Assembly: GCA_000697665.1 (NCBI GenBank)
Contig: KL197733.1
Location: forward strand, 123,757 to 187,756
Reading direction: 5' to 3'
Length of the DNA: 64,000 nucleotides
From: Jaapia argillacea MUCL 33604
Taxonomy: Eukaryota > Basidiomycota > Agaricomycetes > Jaapiales > Jaapiaceae
A program made the position numbers and the translations under genes. Shown one piece after another: positions 35,967-46,979 of this stretch. A model generated the notes under the pieces. That model was not told where the DNA came from. It made no database searches and saw only the letters and a program-made list of their open reading frames with translations. How positions within the stretch are numbered: position 1 is the first letter of the stretch; each line of letters starts with the position of its first letter.

Positions 35967-37707
35967 ATGCAATCACTAAACGGCGGTGACCTCGAACCAA
36001 CGGTCCGAATCCGAGAACTCAAGAAAGACAGAGTCAACTTCGTCCTAGAGAATGTGGACCTCGCGTATGCCTGATCCATTGAAACCTTGCTCGAGCTCAA
36101 TCCTCTGACTAACATGCTTTCAATAGGTTCGCAAACTCGTTACGACGGGTTATGATGGCAGACATACCTACTGTAGGTAAGTCTTCATCTCGCTTTTGGT
36201 GTTTCGCGGAGAGAGAATGGGAATGTCGAGTTTTGATCCATACCCCACCCAGCAATTGACATGGTTGTGATTGAGATCAACACCACCGTTTTGCCTGATG
36301 AGTTCATCGCCCATAGACTGGGTATGATCCCTCTGGTGAGCTCAAACGCTGAAGAAGCCATTCGTTACAACCGAGTACGTCCCCTGTCCACTTCACTCCC
36401 ATCCCACCTCTAACCACCCAATTATAGGACTGCACATGCCCCGTATCATGCAAATACTGCTCAATAGATCTTGTGCTACACGTCGCATGTCATGAAGGCA
36501 AGACGATGGATATTACAAGTAACCACCTCGACGTTATCGCCCCAAACATGTTCGATACACCAGATGACCAAGGCGAAGTGGGTGATTACGGAGAGGAACT
36601 GACAAAGCGAGTCGAGAATTTCGGACATCCTGTTGGGAAAGGTGCGCCTATCATCTTACCCATCCCATTACCGCCATCTTTTGATTATGGAAGCGTTGTC
36701 GTAGGTGATCCAAGCATGCCACCCGTGCTGATATGTAAAATCCGAAAAGGACAAGAACTAAAACTCAAATGTATAGCCAAGAAGGTTTGTCTTCCGCATC
36801 CCATCCACCCCCTCCAATCCTTGACATGTTTATACCCAAGGGCATAGCAAAAGAACACGCCAAATGGTCTCCCTGCTCCGCCGTCTCCTTCGAATACGAT
36901 CCCCACAATAAACTCCGTCACACAACCTACTGGTTCGAAAACTCCTCCAAAACCGAATGGCCCGTATCTGAACTGAACGGTAAAGAAGAGGAACCGGAGA
37001 GGGATGACGAAGCGTTTGATTTTAACGCGAAACCTAATCGATTTTATTTCGAAGTTGAGACGGATGGTAGTTTAGGGCCTCAAGAAGTGGTTATGAAGGT
37101 AGGGATTTTTGTATTGGACGTCCACATGTTCTAACCATCCATTTCTCCCCCATCATTGATTCAGGGTCTAGCAGAACTCCAAACAAAACTGGCAAACCTA
37201 ATCCTGGGACTCAAAACCCAACCCGAACTAGACTCCATCCTCCCCTCCGGCGACCAACGACAACAAGCACCCACTTCGCAACCCAACGGAGGAGTATGGG
37301 GCTCCACTGTTATTCCCGTCGGACAACCAGGTGGGGGGTGGGGTATGCCAAACAGTACTACTAGTGGTAGTTGGGGCACAGCGAGTCCAGCAGTAGATGC
37401 GGCTACAGGTGGTTGGAGAACTACTTCAAGTCCAGCTGTATCTGGTGGAGGATGGGGAAGTTCAACCACCCCTGGTGCGAGTGGTGGATGGGGGAGTTCG
37501 ACGAGTCCCACCGGTGGGGCGGCGGCTGGTGGATGGGGAAGTGGTGCAAGTCCGACTGGGGGAGCTGCTGCTGCTGCCGGGGGAGGGTGGGGGAGTAGTA
37601 CGAGTCCTGGTACGGGAGCTGCTGGAGGTGGTGGATGGGGTAGTACGAGTCCTGCAGCTGGTGGATGGGGAAGTCCGAATCAGCAAGCTGGGGGTTGGAA
37701 TGTTTGA
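35967..37707 (+). CDS. RPB3: RNA polymerase II subunit RPB3 with Trp-Gly repeat tail
   Basis: Start [20 protein letters not shown] at 35967. Exon 1 (35967-36064) and exon 2 (36127-36176) join as [23 protein letters not shown], the alpha-like dimerisation domain that pairs with RPB11. The zinc site [11 protein letters not shown] (CxCx3Cx2C) is intact. The second half carries [34 protein letters not shown] and the last helix [18 protein letters not shown]3 is a core assembly subunit of Pol II. Unusually, the last 130 or so residues form a Gly/Ser/Thr tail with eleven Trp, mostly as GGWGS (eight GWG/SWG/VWG in similar units). WG/GW repeats elsewhere are Argonaute-binding 'hooks'; whether that holds here is unknown. 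It is convergent with HEM15, 127 bases apart. Confidence 0.93.
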
Positions 37708-37834
37708 TCACCTTTGCTGAGTTGTGTTGCTGCTTGTTCGACAAGTTGTTTATCGTGATCACATATGATAGCCATAGTTGAAAGAGTGGAGTGTGATTAC
37801 ACGGAAGCACATCGTATGGGGGTACATGGAAGTG

Positions 37835-39303
37835 CTACCGACCACCTGCCGCAAACCAGCTCTTCTGTTGCTCGCATGTGACGTTCGTGCATCCTGGACA
37901 CCGTAAACCCATCTGAATACTAGTCGGACCACTTTTCCCTGACGAACAGTCTCGAAGATGTGACGCTGTGATGTCTGCGAGCGCACGAATGAACACTGGG
38001 GAATCGTTTAGCGATTCGGACCGTTCAATATCCAATCCCATCTACAAAACAAACCACGATTCTTCAATAAGCCCATCCAACAAAAGGAGAAGCGAGGACA
38101 CTCACCTCCTTTCCTTCCTTGATATACTCCAGATCCAACTCATACAACGTCTCAATATGATCACTCGTAAACGCAATGGGCACGAGCAAAACCTGTTTCT
38201 TTCCAAGCGTCTTCATGCCTTTTATCGCATCATGAGTTTGAGGACCTATCCAAGCCGAAGGTCCCACTTGACTTTGCCATGTCAAGCGGTAAGGGTTTGA
38301 ATGGCCAAGACGGGCCATTACGGCTGCTACTGAGGCGGATACTTCGAGGACGTAGGGGTCTCCGCGATTGACTACGGACATTGGGAGGGAGTGAGCGGAG
38401 AAGAGGAGGACTGTTGATGAGCGGGTTGATGCTGGGTAGTTAAGCAGGGCTTTCTCAATGTTTTGGGCTACAGCCTGTTTGCGTTTTGGGGAGGGAGGTC
38501 AACAGAGAGAATTGAGGAATGGGTTGGTGAAACTTACCTCGACGAACCCGGGATGAGTTCCCCACCTATCAATCACACTCCACTCAATCCCATTCCCATC
38601 TCCACCTTCCTTCTTCCCCTTCCTATACAGTTCGTTCAAACTACTCCCAGTCGTACTACAACTGTACTGAGGGTACTGCGTGAACGCCACAGCCCTCTTC
38701 ACACCATCCTCCTTCATCTCTTTCAAGGTCTCTTCCGTCAAAGGGTTAGCATAACGAAATGCCACGTATGCCTTGTGTGGTGCCGTCTCCGGATGTAGTT
38801 CATCCAGTAAAGAAGCCATGGCTGCACCTTGAGAACGAGTGTATCGAAGAATTGGAGAACCACCTCCGATGGCTGTGTATTGGGCTTCGATTTTTGGGGT
38901 GCGGCGTTTGGCGATCCAGGGTGCTAGCTGACGTTGGAAGGGGAGGGGGATGAGATCTGAGTCTAGGAAGAGATTTTTGAGGAAGGAGTGAGTTTCTGGG
39001 ACCTGTCGATTGTGTGTGAGGATGAGGTTGGGAAGGAGGGGGAGGTTGCACGTACTGTCGAAGGACCACCCATGTTAAGCATGACGATGGCTGCAAGCTA
39101 GCTCGTCAGCATCTGTCAGGTGTAGGGGCTTTGATGCGAGGTATACCTGTTGGACTTTCTCCGTTCCGAGGTCAGAGATATTGTCGTCCACAGAAAGGTG
39201 AAACTGACCTTTTCCCGGACTTTGCTGGAGTGGTCACCGTGGCATACGACCTCGCCAACGGTCTGACCAGTGCACCCGCACGAAGACAGTTTGGAGCGTT
39301 CAT
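37835..39303 (-). CDS. HEM15: Ferrochelatase
   Basis: Start [20 protein letters not shown] at 39303, an Arg-rich mitochondrial targeting sequence. The enzyme core shows [74 protein letters not shown] (with the catalytic-region His), [15 protein letters not shown] and [20 protein letters not shown]. It inserts Fe2+ into protoporphyrin IX on the matrix side of the inner mitochondrial membrane, the last step of heme synthesis. The C-terminus reads [17 protein letters not shown]. The CxxCx4C spacing matches the cysteines that hold a [2Fe-2S] cluster in human and fission yeast ferrochelatase and are missing in baker's yeast. Several short introns; all core motifs are present. Confidence 0.93.
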
Positions 39304-39852
39304 GGTGAGCTGTCGCGGACGCCGTGGGAGGTAGAAGGGACAGCGACTGGGTCCGTGTTTTGAAGTCGGCTTCAAGAAACTTTTCGCATCCTTATGTATG
39401 CTTGTGGGCAATTTGTGGGTGATCGTTAGCCATGATCGGCGAACCTGTCTTATTTTCGGAATTACGCACTGACAGTGCCGCACTGTTCGAATATTCTCAG
39501 CCGAGTTGTCGCCGTGGTCGACTCTCGAGCAGGTCTTGGTGAATGAATTAATGATCTCTCGACCTCAAGGCCTCATTATGAAGGGAATACTTCGACGCTG
39601 TGAAAGCTTGCAGACTTAAGCTTGTCAAAGTCAAGTTGAAGTCGCACCTCCACGAAGGACTCCTCCAGGCCGCACGTTAGTGGCCGCGATTGCCTTCTCG
39701 TCCTCGAGCCAGAATGCTCAAGGATCTTGGACAACGTCATGTGTATCAGGAGCACCGACTGGTGACATTTGACTGCAGTGCTTGCCTGGGTCCAGGTTGT
39801 CCCACCCCGCCGTCTCATCAGCGTCGCCGTCTGCTGCATTTATTTCTAACCG
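39304..39852. other. Divergent intergenic region (HEM15 / family member 2)
   Basis: Should hold the promoters of both genes. No gene or repeat recognised. Confidence 0.45.
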
Positions 39853-41604
39853 ATGGATCTCCTTAGTGCTGCATCGCAAGTTGTACAGGCCGGGCTTACC
39901 ATCAAGAACTCTTTCGATCAGGTGAGTATCCGAAACTCCATGGAGCTCCTCACTGACGGCCAGCCAGCTCAACGAAAATGACAGAGACCTCGTAGAACTT
40001 GCATCAAACCTCCTCAACTCCATCGAACAACTGGAGCAACTCATCAGGGCCAACCAACACGAGCTCGATATGCCCGAACATATCCAAGACCTGTCCACTC
40101 TCCAATCGTTCGTGCTTAACCCCTGTCCTCACTTTCATTATTCATTCACTGCACGTTTAGAGAGCTACAACGCGTGTTCGATTATTGCGAGGAGAAACAC
40201 AAAAATCGAAGAACTGGCATTTTTCGTGCTATGGACACCTGTGCTGCTGTGGACGTCTCTCACAAGATTCAGAAGTTGCAGCAAAAGGTCTCCGGCCTAT
40301 ATCAACATTTCCAGGTGAGTCATACCAATCAGATTTCCAAAACCTAAGGCTGATTCCTTCGTTTCTCTACTCCAAAGTTGTTGATCACTTCTCGCATATA
40401 CCAGCGTCTCGCTCGCTTGGATGCGAAAGTGGATGCTCACTTTGCTTCCTTGGAGGAGAGAATGGGCAATTCAGAGTTTCAGACTGGGAAAGAGAGCGCA
40501 CTGCAACGAACAACACCGAATGTTGTTGGGTCGTGGAAGAAGTCCGGCCACACCATCCCTTTCCCGTCTCCTGGTTCCATTGGATCGTCTCAATCCCTGT
40601 CGTCTTCCCCTCTCTCGAAACCACCAACCACGAGCAAGTATGTCCCTTCCAGAGTATCCCAAAGCCGAACCCCCACCCTTCAATTTCCACAAAGAGACCT
40701 GGTGGCCAAATTCGGGCTTTCTTTGCCTTCTCAGCCGACCCCCTGTCCACCCATGTCTGGGAATGAGCTGGGCGATATGGCAGCTAAAGCTGGTCGCACG
40801 ATATCCAAACCAACTCCTTCGTTAGACAAGTCTCAGCTGCTCAACCCTCGACCACCGCAAACATTGTCCACGTTCCAGAACGCTCGTACCGAAGCTCAAC
40901 TTGGATTGTTAGCACGAACCACAGCCCCAACCCGAAACCCTCGACCTTCCCTAGATAAGGCCAAACTCGAAAGTCTTTTACATTCCATTTCGACACCTAC
41001 GCCTCACCTTCCCCGCCTCAGCCCACATGATCCTCTCATAGCCAAGATTTTAGCCAATCTAGATAGTACAAAACCGTCGGGCACCCCTCCCCTTCCCCTC
41101 CCCAGTCCACACGATCCTCTGATAGCCAAGATTTTAGCCAATCTGGATGGTACCAAACCGTCGGGCACGCCTCCCCTTCCCCGCACCAGCCCACACGATC
41201 CTCTCATAGCCAAGATTTTAGCCAATCTAGATAGTACAAAACCGTCGGGCACGCCTCCCCTTCCCCTCCCCAGTCCACACGATCCTCTCATAGCCAAGAT
41301 TTTAGCCAATCTGGATGGCAACAAACCGTCGGGCACGCCTCCCCTTCCCCGCCCCAGCCCACACGATCCTCTCATAGCCAAGATTCTGGCCGATCTGGAT
41401 GGTGCAAAACCGTCGGGCACACCTCCTCTTCCCCGCCCCAGCCCACATGATCCTCTCCTATCCAAGATTTTGGCCGATCTGGATGGTACAAAACCGTCTG
41501 GCACACCTCCCCCTCCCCGTCCCAGCCCACGTAATCCTCTCATAGACAAGTTTTTAGCGGATCTGCGTGGCACAAAACCGTCGGGCACGACTCCTCATAT
41601 GTGA
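39853..41604 (+). CDS. Four-helix-module family gene, member 2 (tandem-repeat tail)
   Basis: Four exons: 39853-39921, 39968-40107, 40161-40314 and 40378-41604, about 529 residues. The helical module reads MDLLSAASQVVQAGLTIKNS, LNENDRDLVELASNLLNSIE, ELQRVFDYCEEKHKNRR, HKIQKLQQKVSGLYQHF and RLDAKVDAHFASLEERM. Its exon lengths (69, 140, 154) are the same as those of member 1. The tail is disordered and ends in seven tandem 28-residue repeats of the type SPHDPLIAKILANLD plus TKPSGTPPLPRP: an amphipathic helix, then a Pro-rich spacer. Members 3 and 4 follow in the same orientation. No transmembrane segment or enzyme motif. A membrane-acting or signalling role through the N-terminal bundle is a hypothesis based on likeness to HeLo/MLKL-type modules. 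Confidence 0.8.
41020..41604 (+). repeat. Seven tandem 84-bp coding repeats
   Basis: Each unit encodes about 28 residues, SPHDPLIAKILANLD then xKPSGTPPLPRP. Nucleotide identity between units is high (for example GATAGCCAAGATTTTAGCCA recurs), most of all in the first five. Alternating units (LDSTKP, LDGTKP) suggest duplication of a two-unit block. Copy number should vary between strains. Confidence 0.9.
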
Positions 41605-41988
41605 TCTGCGTCGCCGGTTTTCGTGTTCGCTCTTTGTCAAGATGCTATTATGGCAGTGGAGGTCCTGCTAGATCTGCCAGACATTTATGGGACTTGATCT
41701 GGTCAGTCCTAACCTTGGTTCCAACACGCATCATGCTTGACACCGATCTTTGTCCGTTGATCAACCTTGGTTGAATCTTAGACCAACCGCGCAACACAGC
41801 CTCTACATTGCTTCCACAGCCTTTTCGAAGTCGTGACAAGACTCGCCTCCTCCAGGCTTCTGGTCTGCGATCTTGGGTCCAGATCATCTTCACTGTGCCC
41901 CTTGGCTCGTCGAGTCTTCAACCTATATCGCATTCATCGAATACTGCTATCCAGCATTCCTCGTTACCACCCACATCATACTGAAGCC
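41605..41988. other. Spacer between family members 2 and 3
   Basis: Promoter and 5' UTR of member 3. No gene seen. Confidence 0.45.
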
Positions 41989-43058
41989 ATGTCTGATATA
42001 TTACACATCATCTCAAATGTCGCCTTACTCGTCTATTCCATCAAGAAAGCCGTCGATCAGGTACATTGATCTTTTCCCGGTCTACCACATGCTCACGACT
42101 GTACCTACAGCTATATTAGAACGATCGAAGATGTTTGGAGGATGCGGCCAAACTTCTCTCATCTATCGACGATTTGGAGGAGCTCATCAGAGCCAACCAA
42201 CATGAGCTCGATATGTCTCAACCGGCGCATGATCTTGTTAACCTTCAGTCGTGCGTTGAAATCGCTATTTTCTCAAGTCCGATCATTGAGTGTCAGTGTT
42301 CTCTCTGCAGTGAGCTGCAACCAGTTTGTGAACGCTACGAGAAGATGATCAAGGCGAGAAAGAGTCGCCTTGCTCGCACCAAGTCACTTTTAAGTGTTGA
42401 CGATACGGCCAAAGAAATCGATGGGTTACAGCGAAGGGTTTCTCAGTGTTATCAACATTATCAAGTAAGCTATCCGAGTTTGCCTCCGTTTTGTGAAAGG
42501 ATTTCTTAGCAGGCTTGCTCACAGATGATTATCAGTTGTCGTACACACCAGGATGTGCGAGGAGTCAAGGAAGAGGTGAAGGCAGGATTTCGGTCGATGG
42601 AACTCCATTTTGAAAGGTTATTGGACTCTCGAGGACTCCGAGTCGTGCCTGAGGAATACCTAACAACTCATTCGCAAATACGAGGCGGTCAAAGTCGGAA
42701 TGACCCATGCCCGTGCGATGATATTTACTCGGGAGCGCTTGTGGGTAGAAACCCGCTTTTATCGGGTGCCCCTTCTGCTCAGCAGTCCTCTCGTACTCAG
42801 CCTTCATCACCACTCCGACCTCCAATACCTGCGCAATCTCCCTTATCTCTCCATGCTCAGCGTCCTCCGCCGCCTTATCTGCCCCCCAGTGCGGTTGGTA
42901 ATCCATCACCATCCTCCGAATCAAATACATCAAATGCCACCATCCTCCCTCATAAATGGCCCTTTATCGCTGAGGGCGACCCTTTCGCTAAACCCGATTG
43001 GCCTTTCGGACCAAAGAATAATCCGTTTACGAGACCGAATTGGCCGTTCGCGTCATGA
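41989..43058 (+). CDS. Four-helix-module family gene, member 3 (WPF-motif tail)
   Basis: Four exons: 41989-42060, 42120-42250, 42311-42464 and 42525-43058, about 296 residues. The module reads MSDILHIISNVALLVYSIKK, NDRRCLEDAAKLLSSIDDLE, ELIRANQHELDM (nearly the same as member 2), ELQPVCERYEKMIKARKS and HQDVRGVKEEVKAGFRSMEL. Exon 3 is 154 nt as in the other members. Exon 2 is 9 nt shorter: the first possible acceptor would read Leu-Tyr-stop, but the TAG of that stop is itself a good acceptor and restores the frame. The short tail is Pro/Ser-rich and ends with three WPF motifs (HKWPF, KPDWPFGPKNNPF, RPNWPFAS). It shares most sequence with member 2, so these two are probably the most recent duplicates. 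Confidence 0.75.
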
Positions 43059-44210
43059 TTCGTCCGCTGGGTACGCCACTCCACCAAAGACTTGTAGGAA
43101 TATGTCCGAGTTGCGAAAGCGGTCGCGACACATTCTGGGAGACGGTTACCTGGGTTTCAATTTCGAAAATCGGTCGGTGTTGTCGCCCACAATAATACAT
43201 ACACCAATAAGATACAACTTGGTTTGCATGCCCAAGAATCAGATCAACGCGTACCACGTGAAGCGTGACCACCGCATCAGCAGAGTGCCCTCACAAATAC
43301 CGAGTCCAAAGTACCAATTGAATCATCGGCCTCCCCAGATTTGTCGGTCTTCAAACAGACTGCCCCGAAGAAATGGGAGCTAGTTCGCAGAAGAATCGCA
43401 GAATTTAGGAACAGTCGGAAGGGTGGAGGCTCGCAGCAATAGAAGTGGAGGGGGGATGATACATGGGAGTTGTGGCAGCGATATCGCGAGCTGTTCGTCA
43501 TGTCATGACCTCGAACTAAGGCGCCTCCGAGTCGCGCCACACCACGTATCAAAGTTCAGGATCAAAACGCCATGTTGCTAGAAACTATGAATCGCACATC
43601 CGCCGTGTGGTCGTGATATATTGCAAGTCTTCAACGTCAACCTCCTATCCTTGGCCATGCTTCGAGGTCAGGGACCTTCTGTGGATCCCTATTGATGATA
43701 TTTGATAAGTTGCCGCTTCATCAAGCTGGACTTCGGCACGATTGCTCTGCTTTAGCTCCTCTCGTGCTTGGCCTGAGGCTCTGAGAATCATCCTTGCGGC
43801 ACCAATCAGCAAATCACCGATTTCGCGCACGCATAAATGCATTCGCTTAAGTTTCACGGACGTGTCAAGGACATTCCCATTGCAAGATTTGCCTCAGCAG
43901 GTCCCTATTTGGTGAGTTCCCGTTCCCGTCCATGCACATCTTGATGTGCGATCGGTGTTGTTTCTAGTTACCTGCTGTGCAACGTATCCCATGCATCTAA
44001 CCCTATTCACGCACCTTTCGTCCCTGCGGTCTTTCAACGGACGCCTTTCTGGAGCCCGTTAGTCTGTCCCGTTCAGTTTTTACTCCCTAGCCAATAGGTA
44101 GCGACATGGCTTCCCGATTCCGCCGAGGGTATAAAACTTAGCTACGGCAACAACCTTCTGAATCGCTTGCTCACACCTGCTGAACCTTCCCCGTTCAATT
44201 GCTATTCATC
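43059..44210. other. Spacer between family members 3 and 4
   Basis: No convincing gene. A long alternative frame covers 42700-43383 but overlaps the member 3 tail in another frame. A 70-codon minus frame at 43645-43857 has an amphipathic look (LLIGAARMILRASGQAREEL) but no support. Member 4's promoter with a TATAAAA box lies at the end. Confidence 0.35.
44130..44136 (+). promoter_or_regulatory. TATA box of family member 4
   Basis: GGGTATAAAAC lies about 80 bases before the ATG at 44211, in a setting like that of member 1. Confidence 0.55.
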
Positions 44211-45333
44211 ATGATTCCGATAGACCCCTTCACTGCTGTTACAGGTGCGGTGGAGGTTGCCTGGAAGATCAAGAAAGCAATGGATCAGGTATGCAGGGTG
44301 CCTCGACTATTCGTGTTCCCTAAGTACCAGCTCACCATCCTTTTAGTTGACTGACAACGACCAGAGATTGGCGGAGCTGACATCCAGCCTGACAACGACG
44401 ATACAAGAGTTGGGGTATCTCATCAAAGCGCATCAACAGGATCTTGCCAGCCCAGAACATCTCCAAGACTTGGCAGCTCTTCAGATGTTTGTCGCCATTT
44501 TCTAATCAATTCTGGCCTTTTTCATGTCCTTCCTCCTGATAGAGACTTGCTACGTGTCTACGAGTCTTGTCGGGAGAGACTCGACAATCGAAAGAGTGGC
44601 TTGTCACGCCTCATAGCCTCATATTCTGCAGATGACGCTTGTCGTCAAATAGAGAGGTTGCACCAGCGTGTTTCAGAGCGATATCATCGTTTCCTGGTTA
44701 GCCCACAGTCTCCTTCCTCTCAATTCCGAGTTTTCCCTAACCTTGGTCACTTGGTAGTTGATCACCAATACTCGGATGTATCAGCGCTTGACCAAAGTTG
44801 ATGAGAAAGTCAATGTAGGCTTTGCTTCCCTCAAAGAGAACGCGAAACCTCGCCGCCGCCACGATCGTTCCACCAAAAATAGGAAGGCCAAGGAGAAGCC
44901 TGCCTGCGACCCTACCCATAATTCCATCGACCATTTGTCGGTGTCCTCCATGGCAAGGAGTGCAAGCCGGTCTACTCAAAGTTCTCGTCGAAGCGAATCT
45001 TCCAGCGACACCAATCGATACGCGAGCTCCTATTCCCCACCTCCCTCCAGCATTGCTGGTTCGAGTCCATCTACCCCTCTCGCTTCCGAGCATTCGAGAC
45101 ATGCTGGACACCACTACCAGTCGGTCGCAGCGAATTCGTTGGCTCCACGCCACAAAACCACCGCCTCTCGACATTCGCGGATTGACGACACTTCCAAGTT
45201 CCCGCTTCCCGCATCCGCGTCCCGTATGCCCTTCATGCCGCCGCCCCTCTTCGCCCCGTTCTTCGTTCCCTCACCTTCCGAAGGTCGCCTCAAACATATG
45301 CTCGAGCGAACTGTTTATAGGGAGTATATGTAA
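44211..45333 (+). CDS. Four-helix-module family gene, member 4
   Basis: Four exons: 44211-44288, 44347-44486, 44543-44696 and 44758-45333, about 315 residues. The module reads MIPIDPFTAVTGAVEVAWKI, LTDNDQRLAELTSSLTTTIQ, DLLRVYESCRERLDNRKSG, CRQIERLHQRVSERYHRFL and KVDEKVNVGFASLKENAK. It is closest to member 1 in exon 3 (IERLHQRVSERY is shared exactly). Exons 2 and 3 are 140 and 154 nt as in members 1 and 2. The tail is basic and Ser-rich, then ends in a Pro/aromatic patch MPFMPPPLFAPFFVPSP before a short charged end. It is convergent with the oxidoreductase gene. Function unknown; see member 1 for the structural argument. Confidence 0.8.
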
Positions 45334-45522
45334 ATCGTAATCCTACTAAGCATGCTTTTCAATTGCCTGTGTGATGTTCTGTGAATTCCTAGCCCTGGAC
45401 TCCGGAGTCTCCCTTGTGTATAGTTACGCTTGATAATGGTCAAGCGCCTTCAATGCCAAACCGATGGCGAACTGCGATAGAAGGGTGGGATGAGAAGTAC
45501 AAAAGCGAAATACGATGATAAT

Positions 45523-46979
45523 CTACAACTTTGCCTTCTGACCCGTCGCCTCGTCTCGAATGCGAACGACAGCCTTTCCCCACGTTTGCCGCTTTTCAAT
45601 AGCAACCAGCCCATCCGCCAGTCGTTCCAGGGGGTAGATTTGAGAATAGACCACAGGTTTGACTCGTTCCGATGCCAACAACCTGAGGGTAAGTTAGGAT
45701 CGCGAACGTCGGAGGCGCAGTAATTCGGAGACTTACTCAAACAACTCCTTCCACACCACTACCGCTCGTTGTGGTTCCTTCTCTGTTAAGTCGGAAGGTA
45801 AGTAAAACATTGGTTGGGCCATGTGATACTGTACTCACTGCTATATGCCCCCCAATGAATGCCAACGATGGAGATGTTCTTCAATAATACTAGATTGAGG
45901 GGGAGCTGTGACAAATGGGTCGTTAGTGATTGGTGGAAATCAGGTTCGTAAGACGGACCTTTTCAATTTGGCCGGCCGCAAAACCTACAACGAGAGCTCT
46001 GCCTTTCCATGCAATGCACTTGAGTGAATCTAAACATTTTGATGAACACTTGGAACTTGTCATTGAAAGAAGGGCTGACGGCATACCTCGAATCATGCCA
46101 ACAGGGTCATAAATGACATCGACACCCTTGCCCCCTGTAATATTTAATACCTCATTCTGCCATCCCGGTTTCGTGTAGTCGATGCAAAAGTCGGCACCAC
46201 CATATCTCTTCGATATGTCCAACTTGGCTTGCGAGCCGGCCGCGGCAATGACCTTGGCACCCAGGGCTGAAGGAAACGAGATAATGAATACAGTAGCGGA
46301 CAGAGAGGGGTAACAAAGAACGAACCTTTAGCTAGCTGAACAGCAGCAATACCGACACCCCCAGCCGACGCAGTCACGAGAACCCATTCACCTTGTGAGA
46401 GTTTAAGGACTAGTGAACGGGCAACAATGGACAACGCGGACCTGGTTTCAGCTCAGCTCTGCCTACCAACGCTTCATAACTGGTGGGCCAGGTCACAAAC
46501 AACCCTGTTCACCAGGAGTAATGTAAGATAGCAGCAGAAAGCTTGGAAGGGAAGCCTACCCGCGGCTTGGTCGAACGACAAGTTATCCGGTAGGGGGAGC
46601 AGGTTCTTCCACGGAACGGCGACTGTTTCGCCAAATGCTCCTTGACCACCACCGAGAACTCTGTCTCCAGGTTTAAATGGACAACCCTTCGGTATTGGCG
46701 AGTTGCTCGCCACCAGTCCGGCAAACTCGCTGCCGAGGACAAAGGGCATTGGAGGCTGGTTCTGATACTTGCCCTGTGCCTGCAGCAACTGGAAGCCACT
46801 TCATTAACATGGCACACATGCATAGAATGAACTGATGGGCTTACGTCGAAGAAATTCAACCCAGCACTGAACACATCGACCAGCACTTCGTCAGGACGTT
46901 GGGGTGTAGGTTGCGGAAAGTCAAAAGCGACAGATATCTTGGAAGGGTGAGCATGCTCCTTTACCACAAAAGCCCTCAT
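45523..46979 (-). CDS. NADPH:quinone oxidoreductase-like MDR enzyme
   Basis: Start MRAFVVKEHAHPSKISVAFD at 46979, stop TAG at 45523-45525. The GroES-like half shows DEVLVDVFSAGLNFFDLLQA, PFVLGSEFAGLVA and FKPGDRVLGGGQGAFGE. The Rossmann half carries VTASAGGVGIAAVQLAK (nucleotide loop) and GGKGVDVIYDPVG. It ends with KPVVYSQIYPLERLADGLVA, ERL being the usual active-site helix of the quinone oxidoreductase branch. The structural and catalytic zinc cysteines of alcohol dehydrogenases are absent, so this is a zinc-free reductase of the zeta-crystallin/QOR2 type, cytosolic or mitochondrial. Several short introns; intact. Substrate cannot be told. Confidence 0.88.

Noticed and set aside
41004-41588. 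A 194-codon minus-strand repetitive frame
   Set aside because: It is the antisense of the 84-bp coding repeats of member 2; repeats in one frame keep other frames open by chance.
42700-43383. A 227-codon plus-strand frame overlapping the tail of family member 3
   Set aside because: It runs in a different frame over the last exon of member 3, whose start, splice sites and WPF-ending tail are supported by paralogues. The overlapping frame has no domain.
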